Origin: a virus
Virus record (IMG/VR): IMGVR_UViG_3300030106_001270
Location: 1-27,704 of that record
DNA: 27,704 nucleotides
Strand: one strand, 5' to 3'
Position 1 is the stretch's first letter; every line of letters starts with the position of its first letter. Made by a program: the position numbers and the translations under genes. Below the pieces are notes generated by a model, which had not been told where the DNA came from, made no database searches, and was given only the letters and a program-made list of their open reading frames with translations. Below, in pieces: positions 20,862-27,704 of the stretch.

Positions 20862-23800
20862 ATGGCACTCCCTTCAGATTTAAATCCAGTTGCGTACAGT
20901 GAGAACAACAAAGTAAGTACAATCGAATCAGTATTATCTGGTGTTGCATCTGGTCTTATTGGTATACCAAAAGGTTTCTTTTCTTTGGGTGCAACGCTCA
21001 TAGATCTTGGTGCGGGAACAAGATATGCAGCAGAAGTAGAACAATTCTTTGATGATCTTACAGAGTTTGATGAAAAAGCAGAAGCCACAGCTGCTGGTAA
21101 GATAACTGAAGCGTTGGTAAACATAGGTATACCTGCGGTTAGAGGTATGAAAATAGGTGCACAACTTGCAGACGATGCGATGCGTGCAAGTAGAAATAAT
21201 AAATATTTTAAAACAACAAACCCTAATCTTTTAAAAGGTATTGATAAAGCTACAAAATTAAATGCAAGGGGTAAAACAAATAAATTTATTGCAGGTGCAT
21301 TAGGTGGTGGTGTAGCTGAAGCTGTGTTTGTTGGTGATGTAGAAAAAATTGGTACGTTTGGAGATTTTGTTGGTGGTCCAACTAAGATAGATAGATCTTC
21401 TGATGACGATCCAACTAGAGAATTATTAAACAGAGTTAAGTTTGGTGTCGAGGGTGCACTATTTACAGGTATTATAGGTGGTACAGGTAAAGTTATTAAA
21501 AGACTTACAGATAGAAACAAACAATTAGATACAGCTAATTCTAAACTAGATGCATTTATAGATAAAATTGCATCAGGGTTCAGGGCACGAAGCGGTAAGA
21601 CTCAAGAATTTTTTGATATAGAGAGAACATCTGTTGGTGAAAGAGCTGCAGATGCAGCAGGTGCAAGAAATATATCTAGAGAACTAGATCAAGCAATAGA
21701 TAAAATATTTCCACCAATACGAACAGTTTTAAATCAAGGTGAGGCTGCAAAAAGAAAACAACTGTTAACAAAAATAAATGATTTATTACTATCTGGTGAT
21801 CCTAAACTTGATGACCTTGGTGTTGCAACATTTGGTAAATTAGATGACGCAAAGAAAGCTGCATTAATAAAGGAACTAAGAGATATGAAAGTAGACGATC
21901 AAGTTATTACAGATATCTTTTTTAACCTCTCAGCAATAAGAACAAGATGGTCAGACTTATTTTCTAAATTAGGAAGATCATTAGGACAAAATGAAATAGC
22001 AGAATTTAAAAGGCTTTTTGGTAATAAATTTAAAAACTATATAGGTTCTACTTACGATATATTTCAAAACCAAAGTATCTTTCCATGGGTAAGATATGCG
22101 CCATCAAAAGAAGCAATTGAAGAAGCAAAAGAAGTATTTAAATCTAGTGCGCGAGAAGCGGGTGAACAGATGACAGATCTTCAAGCAGAGCAAGCTGTCA
22201 CAAGAGTATTAAAAACCGCACGACTACCAAAAGGTATTAGAATGGATAAACCTTCTGATGCTATTTTTGAAGTGCCATCATTTTTTGTAAACAGAACGAC
22301 ACTAGATGAAGTAGTAACGGCTAGAGGATCTGCATTAGTTTCTGCAGGTGCAATTAAAGAAGCGGATAGAAAAGTATTTGAAAGACTTTTAGGTAAACAA
22401 CAAAACCCAATGCAAACTATATTAGGTGGTACAGCTAAACTATCTATGATCACAAGAAGAAATTTATTCTTTCAAGATCTAATTAAAAAATCTGATGAGT
22501 TAAAAGCAGCTGGACAAAAACCTATGTTTGCAAAAACTGCTGATGAGGCAAGATTATTATTTGGTGATGACTATCAACAAATAAGAATCGATCAAGCTAA
22601 GACACTTAGTGTTGCAGCTAAAGGTGGATCTGTAAATCCTCTTAATGAATTATACACAACAAAAGGTATGGCCGAAGCTTTAGAAGGTACATCGTTATCT
22701 TTTGATAAAGCAGGCATGTTAGGTCAATTATATCAGAGTCTTGTATTGTATCCAAAAGGTCTATCTCAAATAGCAAAAACAATTTTATCACCCGTAACAC
22801 ATGTTAGAAATTTTATTAGTGCCGGTGCGTTCGCTACAGCTAATGGTATTATACCAAATAAAGAAGCAATTACTACAGCATACCAAGCACTACAAACACC
22901 ACTTAAAGGCACAAGACAACAAAATGATTTATACGAAGAATTATTAAAACTAGGTGTTGTAAATTCTAACGTAAGATTAGGAGATTTAACTAGATTACTT
23001 GAAGATGTAAACTTTGGTGAGACTATGACATCAGACAAAGGTCTTAGATTATTATTAAAACCATTATCAAAATTAAAATCTGTATCACAAGATTTATATA
23101 CAGCTGAAGATGACTTTTGGAAAATAGCATCATGGGCTATGGAAAAAACAAGATTAGAAAAAGCTCTTGCTAACAATGGTATTACAAGAGGTATGACCAT
23201 AAAAAGAAATGGTGTTGATATTGTAGTGGATGAACAATTTTTTAAACAAGAAGCTGCTGATATAGTAAAAAATAATATACCAAACTATGATTACGTATCT
23301 GACTTTGTTAAATCATTAAGAAAATTACCTATCGGTAACTTCGTATCGTTTCCTGCAGAGATAGTTAGAACAGGTACAAATATTGTAAGACGTGGTCTTA
23401 GAGAAATAAACGAAGAATTTGTTACGCCTGATGGTAAAACAATAAAACCTTTTGAAGGTATAGGGTATACAAGATTATTTGGCTTTGGTGCTACAGTTGC
23501 CGCTGTGCCATATGCAACACAAAAAGCTTTCCAAGCTATTTATGATGTAACCGATGAAGAAAGAGAAGCTATTAGAAGATATGTGGCTGATTGGTCAAAA
23601 AACTCTACACTACTACCTATAAAAGACAAGAATGGTAATTTTAAATACATAGATTTTAGTCATGCAAATGCTTACGATACATTGTTAAGACCTGTGCAAA
23701 CAATAATAAATGCTGTTGCCGATGGTAGAAAAGACGAAGATGGTTTAATGGATGATTTTATTGCAGGTACGTTTGCATCTATGTCAGAGTTTGCACAACC

Positions 23801-24701
23801 ATTTATATCTGAATCAATTTGGACAGAAGCTGTAGCAGATATTATAGCAAGAGGTGGTAGAACTAGAGATGGATTCCAGGTGTTTAACCCTCAAGATACA
23901 GCTGGCGACAAGTCATATAAAATTATGGGGCATTTAGTTAAAGCACAAATGCCTTTTTCTTTTGAACAATTAAAACGATTAGATAGATCGATAGAGTCTG
24001 TTGATGTGCTTACAAAAGGTAAATATGATAAATATGGTCAAGCGTTTGAATTTGGTGATGAGTTCGCAGGTCTTTTTGGTTTTAGGTCTGTAAACATAAA
24101 TCCTGAACGAGGTTTAAATTTTAAGGTTGCAGATTATCAAAGAGGAGTTAGGGAGTCTAGACAATTATTTACTAGAGAAGCTTTACGTGGTGGACCCATT
24201 GAAGCAAGAGATGTTGTTGATGCATATATAAATGCTAACAGAGCTTTATTTGGTGTAAGACAAAATTTTAAAAAAGATATAGATGCAGCAAGAGTATTAA
24301 ATATATCTAATTCATCTTTTAGAAATTCTGTTGGCAGACTATCTGGTATAGATGTAAACACAATAGATAATAACGTATTCAGACCAATAAATATATCTGC
24401 AGACATAAGAAAAGCTTTTAGAGATAATGCTGCTGCCATCGGTAATGTTAGTCCGTTAGATGAAGCATCATCTGTTATTTCTGCAATACAAAATGAAATG
24501 AGAAGTGTGTCTTTAGAAGAACCAAACTTTCCATTTATAGAAAACCCGTTATTACCTAGTGCAACAGAAACACCGGTAACACCAAGCGCATTAAATTTAC
24601 CAAGTATAGATAGTAATTTAATATCAAATACAGTTAATAACAACAACTTAAGCAACTTGAGTACAGCACAGAAACTTGCTATACTTTTTGGTAACAATTA
24701 A
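20862..24701 (+). CDS. Very large internal virion / DNA-ejection protein (1279 residues)
   Basis: The largest gene in the window starts at ATG 20862 after TAGGAG. The N-terminal 230 residues are Gly/Ala-rich with amphipathic stretches (GVASGLIGIPKGFFSLGATL, GALGGGVAEAVFVGD, GALFTGIIGGTGKVIK). Long helical, charged regions follow. A conserved-looking segment near residues 640-662 (ILSPVTHVRNFISAGAFATA) and another at about 815-842 (RKLPIGNFVSFPAEIVRTGT) recall large polyvalent or ejected proteins of marine podoviruses. The C-terminus is Asn/Ser-rich and disordered. No lytic transglycosylase or protease motif is evident. Size and place match T7 gp16-like or P22-type ejection proteins, so a role in genome delivery through the host envelope is inferred. 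Homology is not proven. Confidence 0.78.
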   Translation: MALPSDLNPVAYSENNKVSTIESVLSGVASGLIGIPKGFFSLGATLIDLGAGTRYAAEVEQFFDDLTEFDEKAEATAAGKITEALVNIGIPAVRGMKIGAQLADDAMRASRNNKYFKTTNPNLLKGIDKATKLNARGKTNKFIAGALGGGVAEAVFVGDVEKIGTFGDFVGGPTKIDRSSDDDPTRELLNRVKFGVEGALFTGIIGGTGKVIKRLTDRNKQLDTANSKLDAFIDKIASGFRARSGKTQEFFDIERTSVGERAADAAGARNISRELDQAIDKIFPPIRTVLNQGEAAKRKQLLTKINDLLLSGDPKLDDLGVATFGKLDDAKKAALIKELRDMKVDDQVITDIFFNLSAIRTRWSDLFSKLGRSLGQNEIAEFKRLFGNKFKNYIGSTYDIFQNQSIFPWVRYAPSKEAIEEAKEVFKSSAREAGEQMTDLQAEQAVTRVLKTARLPKGIRMDKPSDAIFEVPSFFVNRTTLDEVVTARGSALVSAGAIKEADRKVFERLLGKQQNPMQTILGGTAKLSMITRRNLFFQDLIKKSDELKAAGQKPMFAKTADEARLLFGDDYQQIRIDQAKTLSVAAKGGSVNPLNELYTTKGMAEALEGTSLSFDKAGMLGQLYQSLVLYPKGLSQIAKTILSPVTHVRNFISAGAFATANGIIPNKEAITTAYQALQTPLKGTRQQNDLYEELLKLGVVNSNVRLGDLTRLLEDVNFGETMTSDKGLRLLLKPLSKLKSVSQDLYTAEDDFWKIASWAMEKTRLEKALANNGITRGMTIKRNGVDIVVDEQFFKQEAADIVKNNIPNYDYVSDFVKSLRKLPIGNFVSFPAEIVRTGTNIVRRGLREINEEFVTPDGKTIKPFEGIGYTRLFGFGATVAAVPYATQKAFQAIYDVTDEEREAIRRYVADWSKNSTLLPIKDKNGNFKYIDFSHANAYDTLLRPVQTIINAVADGRKDEDGLMDDFIAGTFASMSEFAQPFISESIWTEAVADIIARGGRTRDGFQVFNPQDTAGDKSYKIMGHLVKAQMPFSFEQLKRLDRSIESVDVLTKGKYDKYGQAFEFGDEFAGLFGFRSVNINPERGLNFKVADYQRGVRESRQLFTREALRGGPIEARDVVDAYINANRALFGVRQNFKKDIDAARVLNISNSSFRNSVGRLSGIDVNTIDNNVFRPINISADIRKAFRDNAAAIGNVSPLDEASSVISAIQNEMRSVSLEEPNFPFIENPLLPSATETPVTPSALNLPSIDSNLISNTVNNNNLSNLSTAQKLAILFGNN

Positions 24702-24703
24702 TT

Positions 24704-24898
24704 ATGGCGATAGAACCTAAAAATACTAGAGAACATATTATATCTTTGTACGGACACATTTCAGGTGTCAAAAAGAACTTAAAACATGTACACGAAGACG
24801 TCGAGAAATTGGGCGGTAAGATAGATAAAGTCTATTGGGTTCTCTTAGCAGCTGCGGGAACTGCTGCACTCTTCGCTATAGAGAGGATGGTAACATAA
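24704..24898 (+). CDS. Small single-TM protein, candidate holin
   Basis: The 64-residue product has a soluble N-terminal helix (TREHIISLYGHISGVKKNLK, HVHEDVEKLGGKIDK) with heptad-like spacing, and one hydrophobic segment at residues 43-58 (VYWVLLAAAGTAALFA) followed by IERMVT. This plan, coiled coil then one C-terminal TM helix, resembles XhlA-type holin-associated proteins. Its stop overlaps the ATG of the endolysin (TAATG), a strong contextual clue to a lysis role. The endolysin lacks a signal peptide, so a holin would be required. No clear ribosome site precedes it. Function is inferred, not proven. Confidence 0.72.
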   Translation: MAIEPKNTREHIISLYGHISGVKKNLKHVHEDVEKLGGKIDKVYWVLLAAAGTAALFAIERMVT

Positions 24899-25374
24899 TG
24901 AATCTTTCACGTAATTTTAGTCTTTCAGAATTAACTAAATCAGATACAGCTATTAGAAAAGGAATTAATAATAATCCTAACGCAGAACAAGTAGAAAAAT
25001 TAAAAGCGCTATGCGAAAATATTTTGCAACCAGTTCGTGATCACTTCGGTAGAGTTAAGATAACGTCGGGATATCGTAGCCCTGAGTTGTGTATTGCAAT
25101 CGGCAGCAGCGTTAACTCTCAACATGCAAAAGCAGAGGCGGCCGACTTCGAATGTCCAGGTGTAGACAATGCTGAGCTTGCAGACTGGATACATAAAGAA
25201 CTTCCTTATGATCAACTTATTCTAGAATTTTACACACCTGGCGAACCTAATTCAGGATGGATACATTGTAGTTGGGTGCCGGAAGAACCAAGGGCATCAT
25301 ACTTACACGCATTTAGGGAAGATGGTCGTACAAAATATAAACCTGTAATAGGTGATTCTAAAAGTATACGTTAG
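24898..25374 (+). CDS. Endolysin: M15-family zinc peptidase
   Basis: I choose ATG 24898, in TAATG overlap with the holin candidate, giving 158 residues. An in-frame ATG at 24835 would place 21 unrelated residues inside the upstream gene. The N-terminus NLSRNFSLSELTKSDTAIRK and the segment VKITSGYRSPELCIAIGSSV are typical of the M15 (VanY/M15_3) family. Zinc ligands are visible as His76 and Asp83 in SQHAKAEAADFE and His123 in GWIHCSW; Glu110 (LILEFY) may help in catalysis. Family members cleave peptide bonds in peptidoglycan stems. No signal peptide is seen, so release depends on a holin. Family assignment is firm. Confidence 0.93.
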   Translation: MNLSRNFSLSELTKSDTAIRKGINNNPNAEQVEKLKALCENILQPVRDHFGRVKITSGYRSPELCIAIGSSVNSQHAKAEAADFECPGVDNAELADWIHKELPYDQLILEFYTPGEPNSGWIHCSWVPEEPRASYLHAFREDGRTKYKPVIGDSKSIR

Positions 25375-25438
25375 AAATACCAAACACAACAAGCGACAAG
25401 ACTAATCCATAGTCCCATTCTTATTACTACGTGTGGTC
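25375..25438. other. Convergent intergenic gap without a clear terminator
   Basis: This 64-base gap separates the ends of the endolysin (+) and helicase (-) genes. I looked for a GC-rich hairpin followed by a T run in either direction and found none; only a weak, bulged ACC-ACAC/GTGTGGT pairing across about 40 bases is visible. Transcription may run through into antisense. Confidence 0.5.
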
Positions 25439-26872
25439 TTAAATCCATTCTTTTAACTCCTCTCCCATTATCTGAGTTGCAATGTTAACTTTCTTACGTA
25501 AAGCTTTTACTATTCTAGTATCAACAGTCTTTTCACAAATAATATCTATGTATGTCATAGGTCTCTCTTGACCAATACGATCTATTCTAGCCTCTGATTG
25601 TTGTCTCTTCTCCAGGTCATAACCATTAGAATAATATATCATGGTGCTAGCAGCTGTAAGTGTAATACCATAACCACCAGTTTGAGTCGTGCCTACAAAA
25701 AAACGAACCGGGGAACTGGGATCTTGGAACTTCTGTATATTTTTTTGTCTATCTTCTTGAGGTGTTAAACCATAATAATCTACAAAAGAATCTGGACCAT
25801 ACTCTTTACTGATAGCTTCTATAATTCTATTTACATCTCTTTGAAAGTGAGCCCATATAACAACCTTACCCTCTATCTCATCAAGTAAATCCATAAGCTC
25901 TGGCAATCTATTGGTAGGTAACTCATGCGATGTGCCATCGTCTGCTGTAAAATTACCACAAGTTATTTGTTGTAGTCTCATGAGTTGAGTTAAGACTGTT
26001 GCTGTAGTCATCATCTTGCCATTAAAACTAGCAAGAGCTAGTCGACTCATCTCTCTGTATACTTTTAATTGGTCCGGTGTAAGTGTAACTACACGTTTCA
26101 TAAATGTCTTTTTAGGTAGATCTAAACATTCATCTTTTAATACACGATAAGAAAACGCTTTTAGTTTTTCTGATAGTTCTTCTAGGTTTCTATAACCAAC
26201 TACAATCTGTACAGATCTGCCACCAAAGTTTGCTGTCTTCATAATTGCATATCTAGTTCTGAATGTATAATAAGACTCATGGCCTAACAGACCAGGTCTC
26301 AGGAATTCACATTGCTTATATAAATCTAATGGCGATTTAGTTACAGGAGAACCTGTAAGTATTCTAGTATAACTAGCTTCTCTACCTAGAGCACAAATAT
26401 TTTTTGTACGTTTTGCATCTGGGTTTTTAATTGTAGTAGACTCATCAATAGCCATTAATGTTCTGTGTGATGATAAAAATTTAGCTGCAAAGTCCACACC
26501 TTTTTTAGTTGATAATGCTTCAACATTCATTACTAATATATGTAGATCTTCACCTGTTTCAAACAAACTATCTAATGCTGCTGTTTGTTTTTTAGTAATT
26601 AACGACTGCCATAAAACTGTTTTGTGTTCAATATGGTCCACAAGGTGTGTGGGTATCTCACCTTCATACCAGTTTTTTACTACACCTTTGGGTGCCACAA
26701 TTAGGACACCATTGATTTTACCGTTGTCATAAAGCATAGATATATTGTCTATCAATACCTTAGATTTACCAGTACCCATTTCCATAAAGTATGCAAAGTA
26801 GGGTCTGTCCCAAGACATTTCTAATGCCTTAATCTGATGCGCATATGGCTTTGTCTTAAATTTATAATTCAT
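25439..26872 (-). CDS. SNF2-type DEAD/DEAH helicase or translocase
   Basis: The 477-residue product is the only gene on this strand. It shows the superfamily 2 motifs in order: a Q-like AHQIKAL (11-17), Walker A EMGTGKS (31-37), Ia LIVAPKGVVKNW (57-68), Walker B LMAIDEST (139-146, DEST not DEAH) with TIKNPDAKRTK, III ILTGSPV (171-177), IV KVVIWAHF (336-343), V GGYGITLTAAS (399-409) and VI QSEARIDRIGQ (425-435) with arginine fingers at 429 and 432. This is the SNF2 pattern; such proteins move on duplex DNA using ATP. Roles in phage replication, recombination or removal of host proteins are possible. It is convergent with the endolysin gene (64-nt gap) and divergent from 26926. Confidence 0.92.
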   Translation of the reverse strand: MNYKFKTKPYAHQIKALEMSWDRPYFAYFMEMGTGKSKVLIDNISMLYDNGKINGVLIVAPKGVVKNWYEGEIPTHLVDHIEHKTVLWQSLITKKQTAALDSLFETGEDLHILVMNVEALSTKKGVDFAAKFLSSHRTLMAIDESTTIKNPDAKRTKNICALGREASYTRILTGSPVTKSPLDLYKQCEFLRPGLLGHESYYTFRTRYAIMKTANFGGRSVQIVVGYRNLEELSEKLKAFSYRVLKDECLDLPKKTFMKRVVTLTPDQLKVYREMSRLALASFNGKMMTTATVLTQLMRLQQITCGNFTADDGTSHELPTNRLPELMDLLDEIEGKVVIWAHFQRDVNRIIEAISKEYGPDSFVDYYGLTPQEDRQKNIQKFQDPSSPVRFFVGTTQTGGYGITLTAASTMIYYSNGYDLEKRQQSEARIDRIGQERPMTYIDIICEKTVDTRIVKALRKKVNIATQIMGEELKEWI

Positions 26873-26886
26873 TTTCTACTTTCTAG

Positions 26887-26914
26887 TTGACATCTATATA
26901 AACATAATTATATT
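26887..26914 (+). promoter_or_regulatory. Promoter for the 26926 block
   Basis: On the + strand, TTGACA (26887-26892) and TATATT (26909-26914) are spaced 16 nt apart. A transcript would start near 26921, only about five bases before ATG 26926, and there is no Shine-Dalgarno, so the first gene would be read almost leaderless. The promoter overlaps the opposing - strand one. Confidence 0.55.
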
Positions 26915-26923
26915 GTTTGTCAA
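26895..26923 (-). promoter_or_regulatory. Promoter for the SNF2 helicase gene
   Basis: On the - strand, TTGACA (26923-26918) is followed after exactly 17 nt by TATATA (26900-26895), a near-consensus sigma-70-type promoter. The predicted transcript would start near 26888, leaving a leader of about 16 nt before ATG 26872. The element overlaps the opposing promoter almost completely. Confidence 0.65.
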
Positions 26924-26925
26924 TA

Positions 26926-27282
26926 ATGTCAGAAAGAAAAGTTTATTTAATACAAGAAGTGCCTGGTACAAAAGCTGGAGTGCCTAAAATAAATATTGTA
27001 GGTGCTAGAAAGTACGGTGATGTAATACCATTGCTACCAGAACTTTCACAAATAATTTTTTCACCGGGACCTTTAATTTTTAAATTAAGAAAACTTTTAA
27101 AAAATTTTAGACCGGAAGATTATCTATTATTAACAGGTGATCCTGCTATAATAGGTGTTGCATGTTCTATTGTATCTGATATTACAAATGGTAAATACAA
27201 CTTATTGAAATGGGATAAACAAGAAAGACAATATTATCCTATAGCAATTAACTTATATGAGAAAGGAGAAGTAAATGAGTAG
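26926..27282 (+). CDS. Conserved small phage protein, unknown function
   Basis: I place the start at ATG 26926, giving 118 residues; a TTG at 26917 would add three. The protein (SERKVYLIQEVPGTKAGVPK, NIVGARKYGDVIPLLPELSQ, RKLLKNFRPEDYLLLTGDPA) looks like a single alpha/beta domain and ends with a charged tail. The pattern of YLIQEVPG...DVxxLLP and YLLLTGDPAIIG recurs in marine phages near replication or transcription genes, from memory. No catalytic motif is recognised. It is the first gene of a + strand block driven by the divergent promoter, and its stop overlaps the next start by 8 nt. Function is unknown. Confidence 0.8.
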   Translation: MSERKVYLIQEVPGTKAGVPKINIVGARKYGDVIPLLPELSQIIFSPGPLIFKLRKLLKNFRPEDYLLLTGDPAIIGVACSIVSDITNGKYNLLKWDKQERQYYPIAINLYEKGEVNE

Positions 27283-27704
27283 TATTGATTTTGAAAAAGA
27301 CCAACGAGAAGATTTGAATTCTGTTAATGATGCAAAATCTTTATCCGATCAAGTCGTAAAACTAAAATCATTAGAGGACGATCTTGAGAAAAAAGAAAAA
27401 GAATTAAAGGAACTGAAGAGACACATTGAATTAGTTTCTGGTGAGGTAATACCTACCATGATGCAAGAGATGAATATCTCTACATTGAAACTAGCAGATG
27501 GATCTTCGGTTGAAGTTAAACCAGTTTATGGTGCTTCTATATCACTAGCAAATAAAGAGGCAGCATATAAATGGCTTCGAGAAAACGGCCTGGGTGATCT
27601 TATTAAAAATGAGATTACTGTTTCCTTTGGTCGTAACGAAGATAACAAGGCATCGCAATATGCGATCCTTGCGCAAGGTCAAGGGTATGAACCTGTCCAG
27701 AAAC
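27275..27704 (+). CDS. Coiled-coil phage protein, unknown function (3' truncated by window end)
   Basis: The ATG at 27275 follows AAAGGAGA (27261-27268) and overlaps the previous gene by 8 nt. Of the product, 143 residues are visible and no stop is reached. Residues 20-55 form a coiled coil (SLSDQVVKLKSLEDDLEKKE, then KELKELKRHIELVSG). A small conserved domain follows (GEVIPTMMQEMNISTLKLAD, VEVKPVYGASIS, AAYKWLRENGLGDLIKNEIT). This coiled coil plus WLREN/DLIKN domain recurs in many lytic phages as an unassigned protein, from memory. Its place after the early-type promoter fits a DNA-metabolism or host-takeover block. I cannot give a function. Confidence 0.82.
   Translation, partial: MSSIDFEKDQREDLNSVNDAKSLSDQVVKLKSLEDDLEKKEKELKELKRHIELVSGEVIPTMMQEMNISTLKLADGSSVEVKPVYGASISLANKEAAYKWLRENGLGDLIKNEITVSFGRNEDNKASQYAILAQGQGYEPVQK

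Noticed and set aside
20843-21520. - strand open frame of 225 residues at the start of the 1279-residue gene
   Set aside because: It is antisense to a well-defined coding start with TAGGAG and has no recognisable protein motif.
24137-24697. - strand open frame of 186 residues at the end of the 1279-residue gene
   Set aside because: Antisense shadow; no promoter or ribosome site and no family resemblance.
24835-24897. Earlier in-frame start for the endolysin
   Set aside because: The extra 21 residues are shifted-frame reading of the holin-candidate TM segment; the M15 family start fits ATG 24898 with its TAATG overlap.
25375-25438. Bidirectional terminator between endolysin and helicase
   Set aside because: No stable GC-rich stem with a T tract was found in either direction.

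Overview
The window is a contiguous piece of an A+T-rich tailed-phage genome. By eye about two thirds of bases are A or T, and arginine is nearly always coded AGA. Protein families and gene order match uncultured marine podovirus genomes and phages of SAR11/Pelagibacter-like hosts. That host is an inference from family resemblance and base composition; nothing here (no tRNA, integrase or host gene) proves it. Genes are packed head to tail on the + strand, mostly with TAATG, ATGA or 8-nt overlaps. One gene, a helicase, is on the - strand.

Layout. (1) 1-2434: end of the head-tail connector region, with a truncated connector-like protein, a small structural protein, a second adaptor-like protein and two small beta-rich structural proteins. 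(2) 2434-12441: a 10-kb tail-fibre/adhesin region made of three tandem, diverged copies of one three-gene cassette: TIG+Ig protein, LamG+SPRY-like protein, and a GFxPxxxxxK repeat protein. The third cassette carries an extra domain with a blue-copper (cupredoxin) ligand pattern. (3) 12454-14066: two 22-residue-repeat proteins and a tail protein. (4) 14077-16023: a large protein resembling the P22 gp10-type stabilisation/tail hub protein. (5) 16023-24701: small virion proteins, then a run of Gly/Ala- and Gln-rich proteins and a 1279-residue protein. These probably form the internal core or ejection apparatus that carries DNA through the envelope. (6) 24704-25374: a lysis pair, a small one-TM holin candidate and an M15 peptidase endolysin. 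(7) 25439-26872 (-): an SNF2-type helicase/translocase, divergent from 26926 onward, where a new + strand block begins; its second gene is cut by the window end.

How it fits together: genes 1-16 kb build the connector, tail and receptor-binding surface; 16-25 kb supply ejection and lysis; from 25.4 kb the genome moves to DNA-metabolism or early genes. The most unusual features are the triplicated adhesin cassette with domain shuffling, the cupredoxin-like domain in a fibre protein, and two fully overlapping divergent promoters sharing a symmetric TTGACA/TGTCAA pair at 26887-26923. No stretch over 300 bases lacks a gene. No tRNA, rRNA, CRISPR array, insertion sequence, integrase or reverse transcriptase was seen.
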